A DNA stretch of 64,000 nt from Mycolicibacterium boenickei (GCF_010731295.1 NZ_AP022579.1:1674001-1738000), one strand, 5' to 3'; shown: positions 19,127 through 28,664, numbered from the stretch's first letter. The notes: a model not told the origin generated them from the letters alone. Translations and numbers: made by a program.

Positions 19127-20526
19127 GCACCGAGCGGATCGTTTCCGGCCTGCGCAAGTGGATCAGCACGGCGCCACCGGGGGCGCAGCTACCGTCCAAC
19201 CGGGCCCTGGTGGCGGAATATGCGGCCAGCCCGGTGACGGTGGCCAAGGCCATGCGCACGCTGCGCAGCCTGGGCCTGGTGGAGAGCAGACCGGGGGTGG
19301 GGACCTTCGTGCGGGCGGTGCGCAGCGCGCGCCTGCCCGATTACGGCTGGCAGACCGCCGCACTGGGGTCCCCGCAGGCGCGCATCCCCGCACTGTCGAC
19401 GCCGTTGCGCAGCGTCGCGCCCGACGTGATCGCCTTGCACTCCGGTTATCCCGTCCGAGAACTCCTCCCGCAGCGGTTGGTCCGCACGGCATTCGCGCGG
19501 GCGGCCCGCGGCGATGCCGCGGTGACTGCCGCGCCCGCTCCCGGCCGGCCCGACCTGCAGGCCTGGTTCGCCCAGGAACTGGCCGAGGCCTTCGGTGCGG
19601 GTGTGACACCACCGACCGCCCGTGAGGTCATCGTGCTGCCGGGCAGCCAGAGCGGTCTGAGTTCGATCTTCCGGGCGCTGGTCGGGTTCGGGCAGCCGAT
19701 GTTGATCGAATCGCCCAGCTACTGGGGAGCCATCCTGGCCGCGGCCCAGTGCGGTGTCCGGCTGGTGCCGGTACCCAGCGGACCGCAGGGTCCTGACCCG
19801 GAGGAGCTTTCCCGCGCCTTCGCGCAGACCGGGGCCAGGGTGTTCTACGCACAGCCGAATTACGCCAATCCGACTGGTGCCCAATGGGATCCGGAGCTCA
19901 CCGGCGGGGTGCTCGAGGTGGTGCGCGGCCACGGTGCGTTCCTGATCGAGGATGATTGGGCACACGATTTCGGCATCGACAGCACCTCCAGGCCGGTCGC
20001 CGCCTCCGATGACGCCGGCCATGTCATCTATCTGCGGTCGCTGACCAAGAGCGTGTCGCCGTCGATCCGGGTGGCGGCGATGGTGGCCAGGGGTCCGGCC
20101 CGGGACCGGATCCTGGCCGACCGCGGTGCGGAGTCGATGTATGTCAGTGGTCTGCTGCAGGACGCGGCACTCGACGTGGTCACCCAGCCGGCCTGGCGCA
20201 CGCACCTGCGGGACTTGCGCCAGCAGTTGCGGGCCCGGCGGGACCTGCTCATCGCCGCCTTGGCCGCGCACGCCCCCGGTGCCCAGTTGGACCATGTGCC
20301 CCGCGGCGGGCTGCATCTCTGGCTGCGACTGCCCGACGCGATCAACCTGCAGCGCCTGGTGCGAGAGTGTGAGGCCGAGTCGGTGCTGGTCGCGGCGGGC
20401 AACGAATGGTTTCCGGCCGAGCCGTCCGGGCCGTACCTGCGGCTCAACTTTTCCGGGCCGGATCCGCAACGTTTCGCCGAGGCCGCTCGGGCCATCGGCC
20501 AGGCGCTTGCCCGCCAGTTGGATTAG
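19114..20526 (+). CDS. MocR-type regulator (GntR wHTH fused to PLP aminotransferase-like domain)
   Basis: A 470-aa regulator. Residues 1-70 form the winged helix (LPSNRALVAEYAASPVTVAKAMRTLRSLGLVESRPGVGTFV); the rest is a class I aminotransferase fold with QPNYANPTGAQWD and the PLP-Schiff-base region YLRSLTKSVSPSIRV, where Lys is the cofactor lysine. MocR proteins use PLP or an amino-acid adduct as effector. The N-terminus of the DNA-binding domain requires this start. Divergent from the EamA transporter it overlaps by 2 nt. Confidence 0.9.
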   Translation: MDNDSTERIVSGLRKWISTAPPGAQLPSNRALVAEYAASPVTVAKAMRTLRSLGLVESRPGVGTFVRAVRSARLPDYGWQTAALGSPQARIPALSTPLRSVAPDVIALHSGYPVRELLPQRLVRTAFARAARGDAAVTAAPAPGRPDLQAWFAQELAEAFGAGVTPPTAREVIVLPGSQSGLSSIFRALVGFGQPMLIESPSYWGAILAAAQCGVRLVPVPSGPQGPDPEELSRAFAQTGARVFYAQPNYANPTGAQWDPELTGGVLEVVRGHGAFLIEDDWAHDFGIDSTSRPVAASDDAGHVIYLRSLTKSVSPSIRVAAMVARGPARDRILADRGAESMYVSGLLQDAALDVVTQPAWRTHLRDLRQQLRARRDLLIAALAAHAPGAQLDHVPRGGLHLWLRLPDAINLQRLVRECEAESVLVAAGNEWFPAEPSGPYLRLNFSGPDPQRFAEAARAIGQALARQLD

Positions 20527-20571
20527 CTCGATCTCACGGCAGCACGTCCTCACATGTGCGGCGCGCAGACC

Positions 20572-20635
20572 GTGAGCACACCGTGACGGGCGCTTCACAC
20601 AGGGCGACATTTCGGCAACTTCGGATTCCTAACCT
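20572..20635 (+). promoter_or_regulatory. nirB promoter: GlnR-like half-site array and leaderless -10
   Basis: Half-sites GTGAG (20572-20576), GTGAC (20583-20587), TTCAC (20594-20598) and CGACA (20605-20609) are each separated by exactly 6 nt, the geometry of actinobacterial GlnR boxes. TAACCT (20630-20635) ends 6 nt before the nirB ATG, so transcription should begin at the A of ATG. No ribosome site is present, consistent with a leaderless mRNA. Confidence 0.6.
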
Positions 20636-20641
20636 CGCCAT

Positions 20642-23215
20642 ATGTCGTCAACACAGAACGTCGTGGTCGTCGGACACGGCATGGTGGGCCACCGCTTCGT
20701 CGAGGCGTTGCGGTCGCGTGACGCCGCAGGTGCCTGGCGGATCACCGTCCTGTCCGAGGAAGCTGACGCCGCCTATGACCGGGTCGGGCTGACCGGATAC
20801 ACCGAGCACTGGGACCGGGCCAAGCTCGCCCTGCCGGGTAACGACTACGCCGGTGACGACCTGGTTGACCTGCGCCTCGGATGCGCGGTCGCCGAGATCG
20901 ACCGACAGACCCGCACGGTGCGCACCGTCACCGGCGAGAGCTTCGCGTACGACGCGCTGGTGCTCGCCACCGGGTCGTACGCCTTCGTGCCGCCGGTGCC
21001 GGGGCGCGACCTGCCGGGCGTGCACGTCTACCGCACGCTCGATGACCTCGACGCGATCCGTGCCAGCGCGAAGCGCGCCATGGACTCGAAGTCACCGGTC
21101 GGGGTGGTGATCGGCGGCGGTCTGCTGGGCCTGGAAGCGGCGAACGCGTTGCGCCAGTTCGGTCTGCGGACCCACGTCCTGGAGATGTCGCCGCACCTGA
21201 TGTCGGCCCAGCTCGACGAGGCCGGAGGCACACTGCTGAACCGCATGATGCGTGGCCTGGACATCGAGGTGCACACCGCGGTCGGCACCGACAGTATCCA
21301 GCCGGCACAGCGGCACAAGCCGCTGCGCAAGTCCGACGTCGATGATTCGATGCGGCTGTCGCTCAACGACGGCACCACGATCGACGCCGGCCTGGTCGTC
21401 TTCGCCGCGGGTGTGCGCCCGCGCGACGAGTTGGCCCGGGCTGCGGGCCTGGACATGGCGCAGCGCGGTGGCGTTCTCACCGACCTGTCCTGCGTCACAA
21501 GTGATCCCAGCATCTACGCGATCGGTGAGGTGGCCGCCATCGATGGCCGCTGCTACGGTCTGGTCGCGCCGGGTTACACCACCGCCGAGGTGGTGGCCGA
21601 CCGCCTACTCGGCGGCGAGGCGGAGTTCCCGGGCGCCGACATGTCCACCAAGCTCAAGCTGCTCGGCGTCGACGTCGCCAGTTTCGGTGATGCCAAAGGG
21701 CTTACGCCGAACTGCCTGGAGGTCGTGGTCAACGACCCGGTCAAGCAGACGTACGCCAAGCTGGTGCTCTCCGATGACGCCAAGACGCTGCTCGGCGGCA
21801 TCCTGGTCGGTGACGCATCGGCCTACGGAGTGCTGCGCCCGATGGTCGCGAGCGAACTTCCCGGAGACCCGCTGTCATTGATCGCTCCGGTGAGTGACGG
21901 CAACGCACCGGCGCTGGGCGTGGCCGCGCTGCCCGACATCGCGCAGATCTGCTCGTGCAACAACGTCACCAAGGGAGATCTGAAGGACGCCATCTGCGGC
22001 GGCTGCGATGACGTGCCCAGTCTCAAGAAGTGCACGCTGGCCGGCACCTCGTGCGGCTCCTGCGTGCCGCTGCTCAAGCAGCTGCTGGAGGCCGAGGGGG
22101 TCGAGCAGTCCAAGGCGTTGTGCGAGCACTTCACCCAGTCCCGCGCCGAGCTCTTCGAGATCATCAGCGCCACCGAGATCCGCACCTTCTCCGGCCTGAT
22201 CGAGAAGTTCGGCACCGGAAAGGGTTGCGACATCTGCAAACCCACCGTCGCGTCGATCCTGGCATCCACCAGCTCCGACCACGTGCTCGACGGTGAGCAG
22301 GCCTCGCTTCAGGATTCGAACGACCACTTCCTGGCCAACATCCAGAAGAACGGCAGCTATTCGGTGGTGCCGCGGTCGCCGGGCGGCGAGATCACTCCTG
22401 AGCAGTTGATCCTGATCGGTGAGATCGCAAGGGATTTCGACCTCTACACCAAGATCACCGGCGGTCAGCGGATCGACATGTTCGGCGCCCGCGTCGAACA
22501 GTTGCCGCAGATCTGGGCGCGTCTGGTCGAAGGCGGCATGGAGTCCGGGCACGCCTACGGCAAGTCGCTGCGCACCGTGAAGAGCTGCGTCGGCAGCACC
22601 TGGTGCCGTTACGGCCAACAGGATTCGGTGAACATGGCCGTCGAGATCGAGAAGCGGTACCGAGGTCTGCGGTCACCGCACAAGATCAAGATGGCGGTCT
22701 CGGGATGCGCCCGCGAATGCGCCGAGGCGCAGAGCAAGGACGTCGGCGTCATCGCCACCGAACAGGGCTGGAACCTCTACGTGTGCGGCAACGGCGGCAT
22801 GTCGCCACGGCACGCCCAGTTGCTGGCCGGCGACCTCGATGACGAGACGCTGATCCGCTACATCGACCGCTTCCTGATGTTCTACATCCGCACCGCCGAC
22901 CGGCTGCAGCGCACCGCTCCCTGGCTGGAGGCCATGGATGGCGGGCTCGACCATCTGCGTGATGTCGTGTGCCACGACTCCCTCGGTCTGGCAGCCGAAT
23001 TCGAGGCGGCCATGGAACGACACGTCGCCGGCTATGCCTGCGAGTGGAAAGGCGTCCTGGACGATCCGGAGAAGCTGTCGCGCTTCGTGTCGTTCGTCAA
23101 TGCACCCGACGTGGACGACCCGACCATCACGTTCACCGAGCGCGGCGGCCGCAAGGTGCCAGGCGCCACTGATATCGGTATGCCCAAGGTCCGCGGATTC
23201 CAGGAGGCGAAATGA
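20642..23215 (+). CDS. nirB: NADH-dependent assimilatory nitrite reductase, large subunit
   Basis: An 857-aa NirB. Domains in order: FAD/NAD-binding pyridine nucleotide reductase (VVVVGHGMVGHRF; GVVIGGGLLGLEAANAL), two BFD-like [2Fe-2S] segments (ICSCNNVTKGDL... CGSCVPLLKQLLEAEG; FGTGKGCDICKP), and the sirohaem/[4Fe-4S] domain with CVGSTWCRYG and SGCARECAEAQ Cys ligands. It reduces nitrite to ammonium in the cytoplasm. The nirD start overlaps its stop (ATGA). Probably controlled by GlnR and NnaR, given the half-site array upstream and the nearby nnaR. Confidence 0.95.
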   Translation: MSSTQNVVVVGHGMVGHRFVEALRSRDAAGAWRITVLSEEADAAYDRVGLTGYTEHWDRAKLALPGNDYAGDDLVDLRLGCAVAEIDRQTRTVRTVTGESFAYDALVLATGSYAFVPPVPGRDLPGVHVYRTLDDLDAIRASAKRAMDSKSPVGVVIGGGLLGLEAANALRQFGLRTHVLEMSPHLMSAQLDEAGGTLLNRMMRGLDIEVHTAVGTDSIQPAQRHKPLRKSDVDDSMRLSLNDGTTIDAGLVVFAAGVRPRDELARAAGLDMAQRGGVLTDLSCVTSDPSIYAIGEVAAIDGRCYGLVAPGYTTAEVVADRLLGGEAEFPGADMSTKLKLLGVDVASFGDAKGLTPNCLEVVVNDPVKQTYAKLVLSDDAKTLLGGILVGDASAYGVLRPMVASELPGDPLSLIAPVSDGNAPALGVAALPDIAQICSCNNVTKGDLKDAICGGCDDVPSLKKCTLAGTSCGSCVPLLKQLLEAEGVEQSKALCEHFTQSRAELFEIISATEIRTFSGLIEKFGTGKGCDICKPTVASILASTSSDHVLDGEQASLQDSNDHFLANIQKNGSYSVVPRSPGGEITPEQLILIGEIARDFDLYTKITGGQRIDMFGARVEQLPQIWARLVEGGMESGHAYGKSLRTVKSCVGSTWCRYGQQDSVNMAVEIEKRYRGLRSPHKIKMAVSGCARECAEAQSKDVGVIATEQGWNLYVCGNGGMSPRHAQLLAGDLDDETLIRYIDRFLMFYIRTADRLQRTAPWLEAMDGGLDHLRDVVCHDSLGLAAEFEAAMERHVAGYACEWKGVLDDPEKLSRFVSFVNAPDVDDPTITFTERGGRKVPGATDIGMPKVRGFQEAK

Positions 23216-23583
23216 CACTGCTCGACGACCACCAAGACGTCAACGCCGCCGCGCCGTGGGAGTGGACGACAGCCTGCCGGTACGACTTCCTGATGCCGTG
23301 CCGAGGCGTCGCGGTGCTGCTTCCGGACGGTTCGCAGGCGGCGCTCTTCCGGCTTGACGACGGTTCCCTGCACGCGGTGGGCAACATCGACCCGTTCTCC
23401 GGCGCAGCCGTGCTCTCCCGCGGGATCGTGGGCGATCGTGCCGGCCGTGCGACGGTGCAGTCGCCGATCAAGAAGCAGGCATTCGCGCTCGACGACGGCA
23501 GTTGCCTCGACGACGATGCGGTGTCGATTCCGGTCTACCGGACCCGCATCACCCCTGGCGGGCTTGTTCAGATCTCCGCCTGA
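23212..23583 (+). CDS. nirD: Nitrite reductase small subunit
   Basis: A 123-aa Rieske-like NirD (WEWTTACRYDFLMPCRGVAVLL...), starting inside the nirB stop. As in other NirD proteins the Rieske fold lacks a full Cys2-His2 cluster motif, so it is a structural or regulatory partner of NirB. The last 16 bp overlap the 3' end of the convergent winged-helix gene. Confidence 0.92.
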   Translation: MTLLDDHQDVNAAAPWEWTTACRYDFLMPCRGVAVLLPDGSQAALFRLDDGSLHAVGNIDPFSGAAVLSRGIVGDRAGRATVQSPIKKQAFALDDGSCLDDDAVSIPVYRTRITPGGLVQISA

Positions 23584-23819
23584 TCGGTCGCCCGGCTCCA
23601 GTGGGCGTCGCGCCCCTGGAGCTTGCGGCGTTCCACTGCGCCGCGGCGCTCGAGCACGGTCAGATTGCGGTACACCGACTCGATTACGACCGGTGCACGG
23701 AAGTGCTCGTGCATGTCGTCACGTAGCTGGGCAGTGGTCATCGGCCGAGACGTGCGTTCCAGAGTGTTCAGCAGGTGTTCACGCAGACGTTCGGCCGGGA
23801 CCCGGTTACCGGGTCGCAC
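23568..23819 (-). CDS. Small winged-helix DNA-binding protein
   Basis: An 83-aa ORF, GTG start, with a clear winged-helix pattern: RLREHLLNTLERTSRPMTTAQLRDDM..., recognition helix VIESVYRNLTVLERRGAVERRK. It resembles the N-terminal DNA-binding half of Fur-like or MarR-like regulators without a metal or dimerisation domain. It lies tail-to-tail with nirD (16-bp overlap). The ribosome site is poor, so the exact start is uncertain. A regulator of the nitrite/nitrate genes is possible but unproven. Confidence 0.6.
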   Translation of the reverse strand: MRPGNRVPAERLREHLLNTLERTSRPMTTAQLRDDMHEHFRAPVVIESVYRNLTVLERRGAVERRKLQGRDAHWSRATDQAEI

Positions 23820-24148
23820 TGCCGCGCGCGTCGTCTCGACGGGCTGCGCCCGCCGGTGTTGTCACCTGCACCTTTGTCTCTGCTCCTACCTAATCGCTCG
23901 ATGATCGCGATAACGATAGCTGAGTTTTCGGGCCTTATCTGACGCGCTGATCCGCCGGCAAACGTTCGCGGGCTGGTTACTCAGGCAAACACCTGTACAG
24001 AGGTGGTTTCGCGCAGAAATTTGCCAGATTTGCACCCCCGGGAGAGTTTCCAAAGTTGTGGTGAGCCTCTCTCTGGCTAACTAGAATAGTTCGCTGGGTG
24101 TGTTTAGACTCCCTCTCAAGGAAGCGGCGTCAGAGGGGCTGACAAGGG
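23820..24148. other. 329-bp intergenic region with short inverted repeat
   Basis: No convincing gene. It contains CACCT-N6-AGGTG (23990-24005) and, near 24083, TAGAAT, which could be a -10 for the following membrane-protein gene (ribosome site GACAAGGG before 24149). It also has to hold the promoter of the minus-strand winged-helix gene. Confidence 0.5.
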
Positions 24149-24760
24149 ATGTTTGCGCGTTCGGTAATAAATCTGGTGGGGGCGGCGGCGATGCTGGGCG
24201 CACTCGGGGCAACTTTCATACCCCTGGCCTTGAATGCCGTGGATCGCGCCGGTCAACCCATCCCATGCGGTAACGGAGCGCGGCCGGACTACAGCGTGGC
24301 CGCACAACAGGACCAGCTCAACCTGGACCAGCACACGCTCGCCGGGCCGGGATTCATGGCCAGTGATTACGTCGAGCAATGTTCGGCGTTGGTCGGCACC
24401 CGGCGGTCGGCGTTCTTCGCGGTGGCGGGCGCCGGTGGTGTACTCCTGCTGGCGGGCACGGCCGGCCCGCTCATCGCGCGGTCGATCCGTTCACGCCGCG
24501 GCAGGCAGGCTCAGTACCCCTGCTCGGCGGAACCGGTTGGCAATCAGCCGAACCATCCCGGGGTGGGTGCCCAGTGGGGCACTCACGAGGTCGGCGCCGG
24601 ATTCACGCAGCCGGTCCTGGAAAAGCCCGTCGGCGAGCAGGTAGGACGCCACAGCTATGCGGCGATGGCCGCGGCGGCGCTGCGCGGCGACGGCTTCGGC
24701 AACGGTGGGCGCACCGGTCGCGGCGAAGGCCATTTCTACGCGGTCGCCGGTCATCGCTGA
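24149..24760 (+). CDS. Hypothetical two-TM membrane protein with antisense-overlapping tail
   Basis: A 203-aa ORF with ribosome site GACAAGGG. TM1 spans about residues 5-28 (INLVGAAAMLGALGATFIPLAL), an external loop with two Cys follows, and TM2 is near residues 88-111 (FFAVAGAGGVLLLAGTAGPLIA), followed by a basic RSIRSRRGR stop-transfer. The last 90 residues are low-complexity Gly-rich sequence read antisense to the CbiX-like gene (24491-24760). The N-terminal 115 residues look like genuine protein; the tail may only be read-through of the antisense strand until a chance stop. Function unknown. Confidence 0.55.
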   Translation: MFARSVINLVGAAAMLGALGATFIPLALNAVDRAGQPIPCGNGARPDYSVAAQQDQLNLDQHTLAGPGFMASDYVEQCSALVGTRRSAFFAVAGAGGVLLLAGTAGPLIARSIRSRRGRQAQYPCSAEPVGNQPNHPGVGAQWGTHEVGAGFTQPVLEKPVGEQVGRHSYAAMAAAALRGDGFGNGGRTGRGEGHFYAVAGHR

Positions 24761-25186
24761 CAGCAGGGCCGCGGTGCGCCGCAAGTCGGACTGGGCCCCT
24801 CTGTCGGATGTTCCTGCTGCCGCCAGGATCACCGAATCACCTGGCCGCCATCCTGATTCGATGAGCCGATCGGCGAGGACCCGGACCGTTCCCTGACACG
24901 GGCCCAAGGGTTGGGTGACGGTGACGGCCGGGTGTCCGCTGGCCGCAACGTGGGTGGGTACGTCGACCCGGACGTGATATCCGGCGGCCAGGAATGCGGG
25001 CACCACCACCGCCGGGCAGTCTGTCGGTAGCGTTGCGAGAACCTCGCTCGGGGTCGGGCCCACGACGTCGACGAAGGAGACGTGCACGGGCCGGCCCAGC
25101 AGGTCGGACACCCGCGCGGCGAGGTCGCCGATCATCGCGACGCCTCCCGGCTTGCGGGTGCCGTGGGCGACGAGGACCAGGCTCAT
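24491..25186 (-). CDS. Sirohydrochlorin chelatase-like (CbiX/SirB) protein
   Basis: A 231-aa two-repeat chelatase: MSLVLVAHGTRKPGG with the metal-handling His, AFLAAGYHVRVDVP, and the second repeat VASYLLADGLFQDRLRESGADLVSAPLG. It would insert Fe into sirohydrochlorin to make sirohaem, the cofactor of NirB, which explains its place in the narK-nnaR operon. The start overlaps the nnaR stop by 4 nt (Rv0259c-like). Confidence 0.85.
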   Translation of the reverse strand: MSLVLVAHGTRKPGGVAMIGDLAARVSDLLGRPVHVSFVDVVGPTPSEVLATLPTDCPAVVVPAFLAAGYHVRVDVPTHVAASGHPAVTVTQPLGPCQGTVRVLADRLIESGWRPGDSVILAAAGTSDRGAQSDLRRTAALLSAMTGDRVEMAFAATGAPTVAEAVAAQRRRGHRRIAVASYLLADGLFQDRLRESGADLVSAPLGTHPGMVRLIANRFRRAGVLSLPAAA

Positions 25187-26334
25187 TGCGCCGGGGCCAT
25201 CTCGGGGTCATCGACGGCGAGCCGGTAACCCCGCTTCACCACCGTTGACACGATGTTCTTGTCTCCCAAGGCAGTACGCAGCCGCAGCACGGCGGTCTCG
25301 ACCGCGTGGGTATCGGTTCCGGTGCCGGGCAGTGCGCTGAGCAGGTCGAACCGAGACACCACCGCGCCCGGACGGTGTGCCAACGCGCGGATGGTCGCCA
25401 TCCCGGCGGGGGACAGCGACTTGACCGTGCCGTCGACCAGAACGCAGGTACCCCGGATCTCGAGCGTGTGACCGGCGACCCGGACGGTGCGCGCCTGCAG
25501 CAGCGGCAGTTCGTCGGTGATGTGGCGGGCCAAGGCGCCCAGCCGCATTCGTTCGGGTGCCGAGGTCGGAACACCGAGCCGGACCAGTGGCCGAGCGGTC
25601 ACCGGGCCCACGCACATGGCGTGGACATCGGTACGCAGCGCCGCCAGCACCCGGTCGGCGATATCCATCTCGGTGGCGCGCATCAGTACCGACGCCACCG
25701 CCATGGCTGAGGTGAAACTGACTGCATCAAAGCGCCTTTCGGCGATCCCGGTGACCATCTGGTCGAACTCGCCGCCCCGCGGCGCGGGATGCCAGCGGTA
25801 CACCCGGATGGGCACCACCTCGGCGCCCCCGGCCCGCAGCTCATCGAGAAACTCGGGAAACGGATCCCACTCATCGGTGGCCCCGTGCAGCTGCACGGCG
25901 ATGCGTTTTCCTTCGACGCCCTGTTCGAGCAGGTAGCGCAGCACCTCTCGGGAGGATTCCGATTCCGGCGACCACTCCTCGGGCAGGCCCGCGGCGCGCA
26001 GCGCGCCCGTGGCTTTGGGGCCACGGGACACGATGCGGGCGTTGCTCAACGCGTCGGTGAGCTCGGTGGCCAGGCCCCAGCCGTCGGCCGCGGCGAACCA
26101 GCCGCGGAACCCGATCCCGGTGGTCGCCACCACGATGTCCGGTGGGACGTCGATGAGCGACGCGGTGTGGGCGCGCAGCTCCTCGTCGTCGGGCAGCGGA
26201 ACCATCGTGATGGCGGCCGCGCTGGTCACCGTCGCGCCACGTCTGGTCAGCAGCGCGCTCAGCTCGTCGGCACGTCGGGCGGAGGTCACCGCCACACGAA
26301 AACCTGTGAGCGGTGCCCAGTCGGGCTCGTTCAT
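25183..26334 (-). CDS. nnaR: NnaR-like nitrate/nitrite regulator (HemD-like domain + winged helix)
   Basis: A 383-aa protein (ATG 26334). Residues 1-260 form a uroporphyrinogen-III synthase-like fold (GFRVAVTSARRADELSALLTRRGATV...; AVSFTSAMAVASVL), and residues 285-375 an OmpR-like DNA-binding domain (LSPAGMATIRALAHRPGAVVSRFDLLSALPG... VVKRGYRL). This fusion is NnaR/Rv0260c, which works with GlnR to activate nitrate and nitrite assimilation genes. It sits between narK and cbiX; the HemD-like part is probably a ligand sensor rather than an enzyme. Confidence 0.88.
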   Translation of the reverse strand: MNEPDWAPLTGFRVAVTSARRADELSALLTRRGATVTSAAAITMVPLPDDEELRAHTASLIDVPPDIVVATTGIGFRGWFAAADGWGLATELTDALSNARIVSRGPKATGALRAAGLPEEWSPESESSREVLRYLLEQGVEGKRIAVQLHGATDEWDPFPEFLDELRAGGAEVVPIRVYRWHPAPRGGEFDQMVTGIAERRFDAVSFTSAMAVASVLMRATEMDIADRVLAALRTDVHAMCVGPVTARPLVRLGVPTSAPERMRLGALARHITDELPLLQARTVRVAGHTLEIRGTCVLVDGTVKSLSPAGMATIRALAHRPGAVVSRFDLLSALPGTGTDTHAVETAVLRLRTALGDKNIVSTVVKRGYRLAVDDPEMAPAQ

Positions 26335-26368
26335 GGATCCAGTGAAGGCATCTCGTGTTTCCAAGTGA

Positions 26369-27784
26369 TTACCCGGCCATTGCCTCGGCATGTCGCTCCG
26401 CCGGGGTTGCTGTGACGGCCGTCGCAGCCGGCCGCCGGACGTAACGGAACCAGGTGAACGCCGAGGCCACGATGTAGAAGACCAGGAAGATCCAGAACGC
26501 GGCGGTCGCCGACCCGCTGGACAGGTAGGACTGTCGCAGCGCCAGGTTGATACCCACGCCACCCAGTGCGCCGACGGCGCCGGCGAACCCGATCAGTGCC
26601 CCCGACATCGACAGCGACCACCGCTGCCGCTGCTCTTCGCTGACCTGCAGCGAGTGGCTGCGGGCCTCGAAGATGGACGGGATCATCTTGTAGACCGAGC
26701 CGTTGCCCAGGCCGGAGAGCAGGAACAGGGCGATGAACCCGACGACATAACCGGCCATCATCAGGCCGTTGGCCGCCCCCGTGGTGTGATCGTCGACCAT
26801 GCTGATCGCGACCAGCAGGCCGGCCGCCAGGATCATGCCGCCGAACACCGCCAGGGTCACCCGGCCGCCACCGACCCGGTCGGCCAGCTTGCCGCCGTAC
26901 ACCCGGGACAGCGAGCCGAGCAGCGGGCCGACGAAGGCGATCTGCGCGGCGTGCAGAGAGGCCTGGGCGGCGGTCTGGCCGCCGGCGGCGAAGTTGATCT
27001 GCAGCACCTGGCCGAACGCGAAGGCGAAGCCGATGAAGGATCCGAAGGTGCCGATGTAGAGCAGCGAGATCACCCAGGTATCCCGTTCTGTCAGAATGGC
27101 TTTCATCGCACCCAGGTCGATGTTGTGCTGCTCGAGGTTGTCCATGTAGAGCGCTGCGCCGATTCCGGCCACGGCCAGCGCCACCAGGTACACGGCGCAT
27201 ACCCAGTACGGCGAGCGGTTACCCGCGGTGGCGATCACCAGCAGGCCGACCAGCTGGATCATCGGGACACCGATGTTGCCGCCGCCGGCATTGAGCCCCA
27301 GTGCCCAGCCTTTGAGCCGTTGCGGATAGAAGGCGTTGATGTTGGTCATCGATGAGGCGAAGTTGCCGCCGCCGAAGCCGGCCAGGGCCGCGCACAGCAG
27401 GTAGGGCCACAGCGGTAGGCCCGGATGGGCCAACAACAGCATGGTTCCCACCGTGGGGATCAGCAGGACGAAGGCGGAGAACACTGTCCAGTTGCGGCCG
27501 CCGAAGGTGGCGGTGGCCAGCGTGTAGGGGATGCGCAGGCAGGCGCCCACCAGGGTGGCGGTGGCGCCCAGCAGGAACTTGTCCCCGGCCGAGAAGCCGT
27601 ACACGGCCTCGGGCATGAACAGCACCATGACCGACCAGATCGACCAGATGGAGAAGCCGACATGCTCGGCGAACACCGACCAGATCAGATTCCGTCGCGC
27701 GATGTATTTGTTTCCGGCTTCCCAGGCCAATGTGTCCTCGGGATCCCAGTTGGTGATGCGATTCGACTTCAGCAGAGTGGGCAT
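26369..27784 (-). CDS. narK: Nitrate/nitrite transporter (NarK family)
   Basis: A 471-aa MFS transporter with 12 TM helices and the NNP-family signatures: AGFGGGNFASSMTNINAFYPQRLKGWALGLNAGGGNIGVPMIQ and, in the second half, GLGNGSVYKMIPSIF. Full length; N-terminus MPTLLKSNRITNWDPED. Imports nitrate or exports nitrite for NirBD. First gene of narK-nnaR-cbiX; M. tuberculosis narK3 (Rv0261c) occupies the same position. Confidence 0.93.
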   Translation of the reverse strand: MPTLLKSNRITNWDPEDTLAWEAGNKYIARRNLIWSVFAEHVGFSIWSIWSVMVLFMPEAVYGFSAGDKFLLGATATLVGACLRIPYTLATATFGGRNWTVFSAFVLLIPTVGTMLLLAHPGLPLWPYLLCAALAGFGGGNFASSMTNINAFYPQRLKGWALGLNAGGGNIGVPMIQLVGLLVIATAGNRSPYWVCAVYLVALAVAGIGAALYMDNLEQHNIDLGAMKAILTERDTWVISLLYIGTFGSFIGFAFAFGQVLQINFAAGGQTAAQASLHAAQIAFVGPLLGSLSRVYGGKLADRVGGGRVTLAVFGGMILAAGLLVAISMVDDHTTGAANGLMMAGYVVGFIALFLLSGLGNGSVYKMIPSIFEARSHSLQVSEEQRQRWSLSMSGALIGFAGAVGALGGVGINLALRQSYLSSGSATAAFWIFLVFYIVASAFTWFRYVRRPAATAVTATPAERHAEAMAG

Positions 27785-27790
27785 GGCGCA

Positions 27791-27854
27791 AAAGTAGGAA
27801 GCGATTATTGCGCAGGCGCTCCCCGCGGTGACCCGGCCGTGAAATTCCGCTCAC
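27791..27854 (-). promoter_or_regulatory. narK promoter: GlnR-like half-sites and leaderless -10
   Basis: Read on the minus strand: GTGAG (27854-27850), TTCAC (27843-27839) and GTCAC (27832-27828), each separated by 6 nt, then TACTTT (27796-27791) ending 6 nt before the ATG. The array ends 43 nt from the start codon. It shares motif, spacing and leaderless layout with the nirB promoter. Confidence 0.6.
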
Positions 27855-27893
27855 CCGCCGCACGGCAGCGGTGTGAGCCTGTGCTTCGGGTGG

Positions 27894-28490
<597 letters not shown>

Positions 28491-28586
28491 CTACCAGCGC
28501 GGCGCGCCGGTGTCTCTACGTCGGTCCCCACGTCGCGGGCGCTACGTCGCGGGCCGTCCAGCGGACAGCCCGAGCTCCCCGGGCGC

Positions 28587-28642
28587 CGTTTTCCACACCT
28601 GGGTCACTGATCGCCGGGATCGCGACCCTGACGTGGAAAACG
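28587..28642. terminator. Stem-loop terminator of the pxpBC operon
   Basis: CGTTTTCCAC (28587-28596) pairs with GTGGAAAACG (28633-28642), with an inner GGGTC/GACCC stem. It lies 23 bp past the pxpC stop on the minus strand and upstream of aac(2'), so it should insulate the two units. Confidence 0.65.
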
Positions 28643-28664
28643 ACGACCGGAATGGTCCAGACGT

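Noticed and set aside
19116..19259. Upstream extension of the EamA transporter start
   Set aside because: It would lie inside the MocR DNA-binding domain and adds a non-TM, unlike sequence; overlapping starts at 19113-19116 are more likely.
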